The notes beneath the pieces were generated by a model. The model saw only the letters and a list, made by a program, of their open reading frames with translations. It had not been told where the DNA came from and did no database searches. The position numbers and the translations under genes were made by a program. DNA of 64,000 nt from JAGXLC01 sp046545815 (lineage in GTDB: Bacteria > Bacteroidota > Bacteroidia > Bacteroidales > UBA12077), in contig JBKGZA010000001.1 of the NCBI GenBank assembly GCA_046545815.1, positions 3,073 to 67,072 on the forward strand, written 5' to 3'. This document shows positions 19,926 to 28,923 of this stretch, one piece after another; position 1 is the first letter of the stretch, and each line of letters starts with the position of its first letter.

Positions 19926-20381
19926 TTGAAATTCAACACGAAAACCAGGTACGGAATCAGAACGATGCTTGAGATTGCCCTGAAACAAGATCAAGAAGGA
20001 ATCTTTCAAAAAGAAATTTCCAAAAGCCAAAAGATCTCCTTCAAGTATCTTGATCAGATCGTCTCAGCATTAAAAACCGCAAAACTGATTACCAACGTCA
20101 AAGGTAAAAAAAGCGGATATATCCTCACACGGTCTGCCGAAAAGATAGCTATGTATGATATTCTTAGGGCATTTGAGCCAGAGATATGTATTGTAGATTG
20201 TTTATCTGAAAATGTGCATTGTCCGGATGAAAATTATTGCGCTCCCAGAGATTTCTGGTTAGACCTGAATACGCTGATCGCTGATTATTTTTCTCAATAC
20301 ACGCTTAAAGATCTGGTAGAAAGGCAAAGGGCTTACAACTCCCATTCAAGAGACGATTCCAAACAACAAGATAATGTTTGA
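19926..20381 (+). CDS. Rrf2-family transcriptional regulator (first copy)
   Basis: A 151-residue winged-helix Rrf2 protein. Residues 1-60 form the HTH domain (KTRYGIRTMLEIAL, KSQKISFKYLDQIVSALKTA, GKKSGYILTRS). A cysteine cluster near residues 90-115 (CIVDC ... HCPDENYC) is positioned like the Fe-S or thiol-sensing cysteines of IscR/NsrR/RsrR. The start is TTG, since translation from the TTG at 19926 gives the family N-terminus MKFNTKTRYGIR. No in-frame ATG lies closer. It probably responds to redox or metal state and could control the flanking porin, YceI or efflux genes. Confidence 0.88.
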   Translation: MKFNTKTRYGIRTMLEIALKQDQEGIFQKEISKSQKISFKYLDQIVSALKTAKLITNVKGKKSGYILTRSAEKIAMYDILRAFEPEICIVDCLSENVHCPDENYCAPRDFWLDLNTLIADYFSQYTLKDLVERQRAYNSHSRDDSKQQDNV

Positions 20382-20542
20382 GTCATATATTCGGTAATTA
20401 TGATAGAGCGATGCAGGCTTTTACCGACCGGATTCACAGGCAGAGTCAGGATGAATCGAACGGGTAATTAAAATAGATTCCAGAGGTTCAACCTTTTTCA
20501 ACAATTTTTGTTAAACATATTAACATAATAAAACCATTAACA

Positions 20543-21181
20543 ATGAAATATACACTCACAAATATCAAAAAAATTATAATATCAAGGTCTATTCTACTGA
20601 TATTAATTACTATGCCTATTGCTATTCCTGCAATTGCACAGGATAACGTTCAGCTTATTAATATTGGTTCTGAAACCGATCTGTCTTTTGACGGAACTTC
20701 CAATGTGCATGATTGGAATAGCAAGGTAACCGAAATTGAAGGCAAGGGAACATTTGTCCAGGCCTTATTTAAGGGAGCGGAAGGCGAACTCCCGGAAGAT
20801 CCTGTAAAAGAGGTTACGCTGACCATACCGGTACAAAGCATTGAAAGCGGGAAAGGAAAGATGAATAATATTATGTATGATGCTCTTAAAGCAGAGAATC
20901 ATCCCAAAATCGAATATAATCTGGTCAGTTCAAAGCTTCTTCAGAAAACAGAAGAGGCATTTACACTCCAAACAGAAGGTTATCTTACCGTTGCAGGAGT
21001 AAAAAAACAGATCTCAATGCAGGTTAAAGGTGAACAAGTGGATGACAATACCATTCGGTTTACTGGTGCCAAAAATCTAAAAATGACTGATTTTAAAATA
21101 AATCCGCCTAAAGCATTGTTTGGAGCCATAAAATCGGGAGATGAGGTGAATGTAAAATTTTCTGCGATATTTTCTGAATAA
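20543..21181 (+). CDS. YceI-family periplasmic protein
   Basis: A 212-residue protein with a signal peptide (hydrophobic to about residue 31, PAIAQ). The YceI/lipocalin-like domain follows, with the SFDGTSNVHDWNSKV opening, MNNIMYDALKAENHPKIEY, GYLTVAGVKKQISM and the terminal VNVKFSAIF. YceI proteins bind isoprenoid/lipid ligands and are often induced by stress or metal loads. The gene sits behind an Rrf2 regulator and is bracketed by two copies of a 57-bp repeat. Its physiological ligand is unknown. Confidence 0.88.
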   Translation: MKYTLTNIKKIIISRSILLILITMPIAIPAIAQDNVQLINIGSETDLSFDGTSNVHDWNSKVTEIEGKGTFVQALFKGAEGELPEDPVKEVTLTIPVQSIESGKGKMNNIMYDALKAENHPKIEYNLVSSKLLQKTEEAFTLQTEGYLTVAGVKKQISMQVKGEQVDDNTIRFTGAKNLKMTDFKINPPKALFGAIKSGDEVNVKFSAIFSE

Positions 21182-21267
21182 TTGGATCAGGGGTGTCAAA
21201 ACATCCCCGGTTCGCATAGAATAAAAGCCTTCTTCCTGCTTATTTAAACACAGGCTGAAAAATAAAA

Positions 21268-21325
21268 AGCACCCTTACCGGGGAAGTTTTGCCAAAAAAA
21301 GCAAGAATTTGACCGGTAAGGTACT
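21268..21325 (+). repeat. 57-bp hairpin element, copy B
   Basis: Second copy of the 19808 element, in the same orientation, with inverted termini CCTTACCGG / CCGGTAAGG followed by TACT. The inner GGCAA/TTGCC dyad is disrupted here by one C-to-G change. Confidence 0.75.
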
Positions 21326-21327
21326 AC

Positions 21328-21355
21328 CTTTTTTCAGGACAAGACTGAAAAAAAG
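21328..21355 (+). terminator. Hairpin downstream of the YceI gene
   Basis: CTTTTTTCAG and CTGAAAAAAAG form a 10-bp stem around a 7-base loop. No long U-run follows on the plus strand, so its strength as a terminator is uncertain. Confidence 0.35.
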
Positions 21356-21481
21356 CGCTCCGCGGAAGAAACCAATGTTTAGGTTAAATTTGAACAACAT
21401 GTTGGTTCAAGGTGCGCTTTAAGCGCCTAACTTACCTTACATTTCGGCTGAAATGAGATGAACAGGATGTATGTATCTAAA

Positions 21482-21512
21482 AACAACCGGCACTGAAAAA
21501 GTGCCGGTTGTT
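21482..21512 (-). terminator. Rho-independent terminator of the sugar symporter
   Basis: A perfect 12-bp stem AACAACCGGCAC/GTGCCGGTTGTT has a 7-base loop. Read on the minus strand it is followed by a U-run (GTTTTTAG), so it ends the gene whose stop is at 21539. Confidence 0.8.
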
Positions 21513-21538
21513 ACAGTACAAAGAAAGAAACATATTCA

Positions 21539-23002
21539 CTAAAGCTTCTTGGGATGCTTCCCATCAAGGAAGTGTTTCTCAATCTGTTCAAGAGAATGAC
21601 CCTTGGTTTCAGGAATATAAGAATAGATAAAGATCAGTCCAATTATACCAACTACTGCATAAATAAAAAAAGCGCCTCCGGGATTAACGAGCATACCTTC
21701 TCCTGCCGGATGGGGCATTTCGCCAGTAACCGCTCTGCCAAGCGAAAGGAATGTATTGGCGATTAAGAAGTTAGCCACCCAATTCACCATTGTGGCAATA
21801 CTCATGCCAAGACCTCGGATCTTTGTAGGATAAATCTCTGATATCAGAACCCAGGCAATAGGTCCAAGGCTCACAGCAAAGAAAGGTATATACACGATCA
21901 TGCTAACAAAAGAAACCCATTTAAGTGCAGCACCTCCAACTGACTGATAGAATGTAAAACTTATACCCATAGCGAGAAGCGCCACAATCATTCCAATCAA
22001 TCCCAAATAAAGCAAGGGTTTTCTTCCCCAGCGATCAATCAAGTAAATCGCCACCACTGTAAACAATACATTAACAAAACCAATGGGTAATGAGGGAAGA
22101 ATGGCATTATAAACGGGATCTCCCGTTTCGGCACCGAATCCTGCCATTTCAAATATGGTAGGTGAATAGTATATGATGGTATTAATTCCTGTAAGCTGCT
22201 GTACAAGCATTATACCAATCCCGATGATAAGGGCGGGGCGAACCCACTTGGCACCCAAGGCTTTAAGTATTCCGGGTTGTTCTCTTTCTTTCTGAATGTT
22301 TATTTTAATCTGCTCCAACACCTCATCTCTTTTGGGTTCTCCAACCCTATCCAGAACTTTCTTAGCCTGGCTCTCGGTTTTATAATTCATTAACCAACGT
22401 GGAGTTTCGGGGAGGAAAAACATGCCAATAAACAAAATAAGTGAAGGAACCAAACCCACAATAAACATCCAGCGCCATCCCTCGTCAAAATTTGCAAAAC
22501 CCAGATCAACCAAATAGGATACAAAAATACCAACAGTTATAGCCAATTGATTAATAGAAACCAGGGCTCCGCGTACGTGTGTGGGAGACAATTCTGAAAT
22601 ATAAAGCGGTACGGTATAAGAAGCAACACCAATAGCAATACCAATAATCCCCCTCCAGATAATGAGGGCAGCAACACTATTGGCGGCGGCAAGACCGACC
22701 GAACCAATCGCAAATATCAGAGCGGTAATGATCAATACTTTTTTACGGCCTAAAACATCCGTAATCCTGCCACTACTTAATGCTCCAACTGCGGCACCCA
22801 AAACTGTGATACTAACAATCCATTCCTGTGTTCTTTCAGGGAGTTGCGTCATTCCGTTAATCACTAAATTCGGATCGTCTTTAATGAGCAGTAAAGCCCC
22901 GGAGATCACTCCGGTGTCGAAACCAAAGAGCAACCCTCCAAACGCTGCAATTGCAGCTATTAGAATAACATAACCTCTGTTATAAGACTTTGATTTTGCC
23001 AT
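21539..23002 (-). CDS. Sugar porter (MFS), sugar/H+ symporter
   Basis: A 487-residue, 12-helix sugar-porter-family MFS protein. Family signatures visible in order are FGFDTGVISGALL, the GRITDVLGRKK loop, LYISELSP, PETPRWLM, QQLTGINTIIYYSP, DRWGRKPLL and PETKGHSLEQIE. It resembles XylE/GalP/glucose transporters of Bacteroidota. The gene follows the GH3 glucosidase on the same strand and probably imports the monosaccharide that enzyme releases. Its own promoter candidate and terminator are visible, so it may be expressed separately. The exact sugar cannot be read from the sequence. Confidence 0.92.
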   Translation of the reverse strand: MAKSKSYNRGYVILIAAIAAFGGLLFGFDTGVISGALLLIKDDPNLVINGMTQLPERTQEWIVSITVLGAAVGALSSGRITDVLGRKKVLIITALIFAIGSVGLAAANSVAALIIWRGIIGIAIGVASYTVPLYISELSPTHVRGALVSINQLAITVGIFVSYLVDLGFANFDEGWRWMFIVGLVPSLILFIGMFFLPETPRWLMNYKTESQAKKVLDRVGEPKRDEVLEQIKINIQKEREQPGILKALGAKWVRPALIIGIGIMLVQQLTGINTIIYYSPTIFEMAGFGAETGDPVYNAILPSLPIGFVNVLFTVVAIYLIDRWGRKPLLYLGLIGMIVALLAMGISFTFYQSVGGAALKWVSFVSMIVYIPFFAVSLGPIAWVLISEIYPTKIRGLGMSIATMVNWVANFLIANTFLSLGRAVTGEMPHPAGEGMLVNPGGAFFIYAVVGIIGLIFIYSYIPETKGHSLEQIEKHFLDGKHPKKL

Positions 23003-23051
23003 AAGAATAAGTTTTTATTTGGTTTAAAATTAAATAATAGAAATTCCTGTT

Positions 23052-23085
23052 CAAATATAATCATTAATATATAGACTGACCCAAA
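23052..23085 (-). promoter_or_regulatory. Candidate promoter of the sugar symporter
   Basis: On the minus strand TTTG (23085-23082) and TATATTTG (23059-23052), a perfect TAnnTTTG, are separated by 22 bp. They lie 49 bp before the start. Confidence 0.55.
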
Positions 23086-23192
23086 AACCATCTTTCCTTT
23101 ATTAAAAGAATACGCTTTCATATCAATTCTCATGTATTACAGCTGTTGTGCTACAGTTTGTTGGGGTCATTTTCTTAAGCAGGCGTTAAACC

Positions 23193-25424
23193 CTACTTTC
23201 CAACCAATTTAAACTCCCTTTCCTTAATATCTTCAGAGCTGCTTCCAATAAAAACTTTAAATTCGCCAGGTTCGGCTTCAAATTCCATGTCTTTTGTATA
23301 GAATGCCAGATCATCTGAGGAAATCTCAAAAATCACATCCCGCTCCTCGCCGGGCTGAAGGAAAATCTTCCTAAAGTCTTTCAGTTCTTTTACCGGGCGG
23401 GTAACACTTCCAACCATATCGCGCGTGTACAACTGAACAATTTCTTCTCCCATCCTGTCACCGGTATTCTTTATGGTTATACCCACCTGCAGGGTTTCTC
23501 CAAAATTGATTTCTTGCTGACTCAGGCGGATATCCGAATAGGAAAAGGTGGTATAGCTCAATCCATAACCGAAAGGATACAAGGGTTTATTGGGTCCATC
23601 AATGTATTTGGAGGTATATCTTACTTCTTCCTGTTTCGGCCGCCCCGTGTTTTTATGTTCATAATTGACGGGAGTCTGACCCACTGCATAAGGAAATGAA
23701 ACCGGTAACTTCCCTGAAGGGTTATAATCTCCAAAAATTACATCGGCCAGGGCATTTCCTCCTTCTGTGCCGGGCAGCCAGGCTTCAAGAATAGCAGATG
23801 CAGCAGTATCAACCTCGGGAATGGCAAGAGGCCGTCCGTTCATCAAAACGACAATCAACGGTTTATTAAGTTTGGCGAGTTCCATCACCAGTTCCTTCTG
23901 CACGCCTGGGAGATCAATATTCATCCTGGACAGGGCTTCTCCACTCATCATAGCACTTTCACCAACTACTGCGACTATTGCCTCAGCACGTTTCGCCTTT
24001 CTAATGGCATCCGCAAACCCTTCCTTATTCTTTCCGGTGATATTACAACCTTTGGAATAACGAATGTTTGTGTTATTCCCTATCTTCGATTTAAAACCTT
24101 CCATTGTATTAACCACATGTTCTGCTTCTCCGTGTGCAGACCAGGTACCGATATATTCTTCATCTCCCTTAACCAGGGGTCCGATAAGTGCTATATTGGA
24201 TAGATCTTTGCTCAGAGGAAGTACATTATCTTCATTTTTCAACAATACCATAGATTCAGAGGCTATCTCCCGGGCATGTTTTCTATGAGGTTCGGCAAGA
24301 AGCAATTCTTGTTCCCTATCCTCATCGCAATATTTATAAGGATCATCAAAAAGACCCAACTCAAATTTCTTTCTCAGAATTCTTCTTACGGCTTCATCTA
24401 TCTGGGATTCGCTAATCTCGTCGTCTTCCAGTAAATTCTTCATTTCCTGCAGGTAAATACGACCCTCCATATCCATATCCACACCGGCATTCATGGCAAG
24501 ACTACCTGCCTCATATTCATTTTTGGCAAAGCCATGAACGATCATTTCAGATACAGAGCCCCAGTCGGAAACGATAAATCCGTTAAAATCCCACTGATCT
24601 TTGATAATATCTTTTACAAACCGCTTGCTTCCGGTTACAGGTACACCGTTAAGCTCGTTGAAGGAGGTCATGTAAGTGGCTACGCCGGCTTCCTGTGCAG
24701 CTTCAAAAGGAGGGAGAAATGTCTCTTTCAGGCTCCGGATGGACATATCCACGGTATTGTAATCCCGGCCGCCCAGCGGGGCACCATAAGCCACATAGTG
24801 CTTTGCACAGGCAAGCATGGTATAATTGTCATCCAGAAAACCTCCCTGAAAGCCTCTTACTCTGGCCTTAGCCACTTCTGAACCCAGATAGGGGTCTTCA
24901 CCGGCGCCTTCCATAATACGCCCCCATCTGGCATCACGAGATACATCTACCATAGGTGCAAAAGTCCAATGCTGACCGGCCGCAGTGGCTTCAACAGCAG
25001 CAATACGGGCAGAGCGCTCTATGACAGGAAGATTCCAGGTAGCAGTTTCACCCAAAGGTATAGGAAAAATGGTTTTGTATCCATGAACCACATCATATCC
25101 AAAAATCAGGGGAATACCCAAACGTGTCTCTTCCACGGCAATTTTCTGCAGTCTTCGGGTATATTCGGCTCCATTAACATTTAACATGGAGCCTATCTGT
25201 CCATCCCTGAGCTGTTGGACATAGTCCTGATCCATCGTAACAGGTCCGGTCACTTCTCCCTCACCGGAAATTAGATTTAGCTGACCAATCTTTTCTTCGA
25301 GTGTCATCAGCTTCAACACAGAATCAACTTTTTCGGATATCTCGTCATCAATCCGGGTTTGTCCGCTGGAACCAAAGGCAATAAAAACCAATAAAACAGA
25401 CAATAACAGGTTAACAAATTTCAT
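23193..25424 (-). CDS. bglX: Beta-glucosidase, glycoside hydrolase family 3 (BglX-like)
   Basis: A 743-residue exported GH3 enzyme with a signal peptide ending near FGSSGQ. The N-terminal TIM barrel carries the catalytic nucleophile Asp287 in GFIVSDWGSV, and KHYVAYGAP and GYDVVHGYKTIFP are typical of periplasmic BglX. The alpha/beta sandwich (VVVGESAMMSGEALSRM) and a C-terminal fibronectin-III-like domain (FSYSDIRLS ... ITIKNTGDRMGEEIVQLY) follow. It removes terminal beta-linked glucose from oligosaccharides in the periplasm. It has no T9SS C-terminal sorting domain. The downstream MFS gene suggests a small uptake unit. Confidence 0.94.
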   Translation of the reverse strand: MKFVNLLLSVLLVFIAFGSSGQTRIDDEISEKVDSVLKLMTLEEKIGQLNLISGEGEVTGPVTMDQDYVQQLRDGQIGSMLNVNGAEYTRRLQKIAVEETRLGIPLIFGYDVVHGYKTIFPIPLGETATWNLPVIERSARIAAVEATAAGQHWTFAPMVDVSRDARWGRIMEGAGEDPYLGSEVAKARVRGFQGGFLDDNYTMLACAKHYVAYGAPLGGRDYNTVDMSIRSLKETFLPPFEAAQEAGVATYMTSFNELNGVPVTGSKRFVKDIIKDQWDFNGFIVSDWGSVSEMIVHGFAKNEYEAGSLAMNAGVDMDMEGRIYLQEMKNLLEDDEISESQIDEAVRRILRKKFELGLFDDPYKYCDEDREQELLLAEPHRKHAREIASESMVLLKNEDNVLPLSKDLSNIALIGPLVKGDEEYIGTWSAHGEAEHVVNTMEGFKSKIGNNTNIRYSKGCNITGKNKEGFADAIRKAKRAEAIVAVVGESAMMSGEALSRMNIDLPGVQKELVMELAKLNKPLIVVLMNGRPLAIPEVDTAASAILEAWLPGTEGGNALADVIFGDYNPSGKLPVSFPYAVGQTPVNYEHKNTGRPKQEEVRYTSKYIDGPNKPLYPFGYGLSYTTFSYSDIRLSQQEINFGETLQVGITIKNTGDRMGEEIVQLYTRDMVGSVTRPVKELKDFRKIFLQPGEERDVIFEISSDDLAFYTKDMEFEAEPGEFKVFIGSSSEDIKEREFKLVGK

Positions 25425-25652
25425 AACGGATAATTTTTTAGATTTTTAAATTTAATAATTTTTGGAAAGAACGGGCAGTCCGGATGATAAAATTCTTTAA
25501 TTTTTTTATTCTAACCGATCTTTAAAAGAATGGTATCCACAAATCGAACATAGTTCATAACGAGGAAAAATATAACAAAAGAAGGTGTTCAGGAAGCTTA
25601 AAAGCTGGGTTTGCTGAATTCCTTCTTTCAAAACAAGATAAAACATATGGGA

Positions 25653-28600
25653 TTACCATCCGCTGCCTCTAATAAAGAGCCCGAAGGTAATGTTTTTATC
25701 GCTGCGCTGGAAAGGTATAGCGGCATAAGGTTCGAGTACGGCATATCCGAAAAGATTAATCCGTAGGGCAACCCCTGCACTAAATATGGGTGTATTTCTC
25801 TCGCTTAAAGGCTTCCATGAAAACGTAAGATTGTCATAACTCTCTGTAGCAAAACCACCATCAATAAATCCTACCAATGTAGTATACAGATATTTAGACT
25901 TTATGTAGGTTAACCGCTCCGGGCCGCTGAACGGGAGACGCACCTCTGCATTGATTACACCCATTTTTGATCCGACCATATAATTTAAATTCTGATAAAC
26001 AGAGCCATACCCCTGCGACTGATCATACGAATTGTAGGAATATCCCCTAACATAATAATGGTCACCAACATATAAAGGATACAATTCATTTGCATCTGGC
26101 CCGTACCGGGCATAATGAAGCGCACGAATACCAAAGCTCCATGGATTCTGGAAATAATAATTTCTGTAATCAATTTGCGTAGTAGCGATATCATATGATG
26201 CAAACATCTTACCTACCTGAAAACGATAACGATAACCACCTAAAGGCCCGGTGATTCCAAAATTGGTATCATCTCCCACATAAGCCAGATAGGTATTCCC
26301 TACATAAAACGGGTCCGGCTCTTCTTCGGGAATTCTCTCCTTTTTCCTGTCTATCAATAAATTTCCATGATAATAGTTGTTAATTTGCTGAACCATATAG
26401 CTATATCTGGAAAGTGAGCCCCCTGCTTCAAAACGGAGTTTCTTAGACAGCGGATATTGGCCGAACAAGGCCACCTGATCATGAAAAATCCTTGTCTGCT
26501 GAATAATAAAATTACTTACCGGTACGGTGCCTTCGGATGTTTCAATACTATCCTGAGGATTAAAGCCATAATAGGAATATCTGTAAGGAATGTGGCTCAG
26601 TGAACCACCCCAGTTCAAACGTGACTCCTGATTCAGATAAGAAACATATCCTCCGAAATCATATATTTCACCTTGTACCTGTAAATTGGTTATCAATTGA
26701 TGGTGCTTCAAAACATCACTCCAAAGGGCAGTAACTCCACCGGAAGCATAAGTTCCAAACTGACTGGATCCTACTCCGGCACCTGTGCTTCCAAGATAAT
26801 CGAGCTGAAATTCAGGATCATAAGGTTTACTGTTAAAAGATGCGTCCGAAATTGGTGAATGGCGTTTCAGATTGTTATCCACAATATTAAGAACCCTGTC
26901 TCTTCCCGGAGGGAGGAAAGAGGCACCTTTTTCGGCAAGATTTCTGTCTACCCTTTCTCTTTCAAAATCCTCTGGTTCTGCCATATATACAGAATATTTT
27001 CCGTCTTCGTACAAGGTATAAGCAATTTCTCCGGTTTCACTTGCCACGCTGTATGCCGGAGACAGATCGGTAATGCCGCTGATGCCGGTTATAAAATCGG
27101 TTAATTTATAAACATTTTGTGTTTCCAGCTCATATTCATAAAGGTTTCGCAATCCCTCAGCATGAGAAAGGAAATACAACGATTCACCATCCGGAGAAAA
27201 CTGAGGGCTGAAGTTATCACTATCGGGGAAAACCGGCAATAATTCAATATCTCCGGTTTCAACATCCAGAATACACAATCGATATTTACCATAGGTTGGG
27301 GTCTCAAAATCAGTATCCGGGCCTCTTTCAGAAACGAAGGCGATCTTCTCTCCATCGGGTGACCATGAAGCATGCAGGTCAGAATAAGGATCATCAGTCA
27401 GTTGCTTAATCCGACCGTTTTGTATATGGTATGTATATAAGTCACTTTGACCATCTACCAGTCCCGTCAACAGAATCTTTTCTCCGTCCGGTGACCATTC
27501 GGGATTGTCAAAGGCCTGAATATTCTTTAAATCTATTTCATCTGCCACATCTACATTATCTCCTTCTATATCGGCAATAAGCAAACGGTTTCTCCCCTTG
27601 GCAATGGTGGTAAGCACATACCGTTCTCCATTTGGAGAAAAAGAGCCGGCAGATTCAATATAATTATAGTTGTCAATATCTCCCTGTCTCACTGCACTGG
27701 TTAACTTTTTTATAATCTCCCTGTTTTCTGTATTGGCCATCAATATATCTACAGTAATCACATTTTTATTGGAGATGAAAGTCATATGTTTACCATCCGG
27801 GCTTAACACCGGAGAAAGGTTCAATTCTCCGGAGGTTTGAGGGCTGAACATAGTTCTTCCCAAGGTATTAATTGTATCTTCCTTAATATAGGGCGCATAA
27901 GTTTTCTTAACCGATTTTTCCCAGAGATTTGAGAGACTATCGGTAGTCATACCAAACAGATTATTCACAGCCCTGTCAAGGCCATATTTGGCTGTGGCCA
28001 GCAAAACCGGCTCGATCATGGCATCCCCCCAAACACCTGTTATAAAGGACCAAAAAGCATGCCCATAGCGATAAGGAAAATATTCATTAGGTTTGCGCGT
28101 CATATCCTCTATAGAGGGTATATCATCCTGTAATATGGCATCGCGCATCCACATGGCCGTTTTGTCATCCGAAGGCCCGATAGACAAATATTCGGCCATG
28201 CCTTCAATCATCCAGAGAGGAATATTCTGAAGAGACTGAAGACCCAACGTATCATTCTGCTTAACCATGTTATACTGAAAAACGTGTATCATCTCATGGC
28301 CCAAAACATGATCTGTTTCTCTGTTTGAGATCATAAAAGGCATGACCACCCTTTTTCTCAAGGCTTCGGTTACCCCTCCGGTACCCACACCAATTTGTCC
28401 ACCTATTACAGTAGTTTGCTGGAAATCAGGATGATTATTGTAGGCAATAAGCGGGTTTTGTGTAATGGTATCTCTAAAAATGGCAAAATGCCGATCATAC
28501 CAATGTTCAGTTTGCTTCCCCAGCCTTTTTATTGCATCATTGGAATTCATATAGTTATATATCTCAAAATGCGGGGTTTCATATATCTCAAAATCAAATT

Positions 28601-28709
28601 GTTCATAATTCACTTTATTCTGTCCAAAATATTGGCCAAACGTAAAAAAAGGAAGGACCATCAATCCCGCACCCACGAAGCCAGTGAAAAACAGTCTTCT
28701 TAACATCAT
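25653..28709 (-). CDS. Secreted gluzincin-like metallopeptidase with TolB-type propeller and outer-membrane barrel domain
   Basis: A 1018-residue exported protein. After a signal peptide, residues about 35-270 form a peptidase-MA-like domain with HEMIH (His138, Glu139, His142) and a downstream EGMAEY (Glu169/Glu173), the gluzincin zinc-site pattern. Residues about 285-600 carry five or more PD40/TolB propeller repeats (SPDGKHMTFIS, SPDGEKILLTG, SPDGEKIAFVSERG, SPDGESLYFLS). The C-terminal 370 residues look like an Omp85/surface-antigen-type barrel (GGYRYRFQVGK, ending LFIRGSGW). This three-part architecture recurs in Bacteroidota. It is probably anchored in the outer membrane; substrate is unknown. 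It stands alone, 228 bp upstream of bglX. Confidence 0.85.
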   Translation of the reverse strand: MMLRRLFFTGFVGAGLMVLPFFTFGQYFGQNKVNYEQFDFEIYETPHFEIYNYMNSNDAIKRLGKQTEHWYDRHFAIFRDTITQNPLIAYNNHPDFQQTTVIGGQIGVGTGGVTEALRKRVVMPFMISNRETDHVLGHEMIHVFQYNMVKQNDTLGLQSLQNIPLWMIEGMAEYLSIGPSDDKTAMWMRDAILQDDIPSIEDMTRKPNEYFPYRYGHAFWSFITGVWGDAMIEPVLLATAKYGLDRAVNNLFGMTTDSLSNLWEKSVKKTYAPYIKEDTINTLGRTMFSPQTSGELNLSPVLSPDGKHMTFISNKNVITVDILMANTENREIIKKLTSAVRQGDIDNYNYIESAGSFSPNGERYVLTTIAKGRNRLLIADIEGDNVDVADEIDLKNIQAFDNPEWSPDGEKILLTGLVDGQSDLYTYHIQNGRIKQLTDDPYSDLHASWSPDGEKIAFVSERGPDTDFETPTYGKYRLCILDVETGDIELLPVFPDSDNFSPQFSPDGESLYFLSHAEGLRNLYEYELETQNVYKLTDFITGISGITDLSPAYSVASETGEIAYTLYEDGKYSVYMAEPEDFERERVDRNLAEKGASFLPPGRDRVLNIVDNNLKRHSPISDASFNSKPYDPEFQLDYLGSTGAGVGSSQFGTYASGGVTALWSDVLKHHQLITNLQVQGEIYDFGGYVSYLNQESRLNWGGSLSHIPYRYSYYGFNPQDSIETSEGTVPVSNFIIQQTRIFHDQVALFGQYPLSKKLRFEAGGSLSRYSYMVQQINNYYHGNLLIDRKKERIPEEEPDPFYVGNTYLAYVGDDTNFGITGPLGGYRYRFQVGKMFASYDIATTQIDYRNYYFQNPWSFGIRALHYARYGPDANELYPLYVGDHYYVRGYSYNSYDQSQGYGSVYQNLNYMVGSKMGVINAEVRLPFSGPERLTYIKSKYLYTTLVGFIDGGFATESYDNLTFSWKPLSERNTPIFSAGVALRINLFGYAVLEPYAAIPFQRSDKNITFGLFIRGSGW

Positions 28710-28923
28710 AACTTTTCTATATTTATTTTACCAAATTAACAAAAAATCGTTATATTTAAAAATTAACAGAAACCACATAAAATGATGTACCACATGCTTA
28801 AACATACTCAACTTTTTCATAAATACAACGAATAATTATGGTTAAAGTTTATAATTGATATAATTTTAGGCGCTGTTTATTAAATTGGTTGTTGTGAATT
28901 AGAATGAAATAAAACGAAAATTT

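Larger units (their letters stand above)
21182..21538. other. Structured intergenic region between the YceI gene and the sugar symporter
   Basis: No gene is visible. The 357 bases hold copy B of the 57-bp element, a hairpin at 21328-21355, nested dyads at 21352-21426 and the symporter terminator at 21482-21512. Confidence 0.7.

Noticed and set aside
23193..28709. GH3 enzyme and metallopeptidase as type IX secretion cargo
   Set aside because: Neither C-terminus shows a T9SS sorting domain; the GH3 ends in its fibronectin-like domain and the peptidase in an outer-membrane barrel strand.
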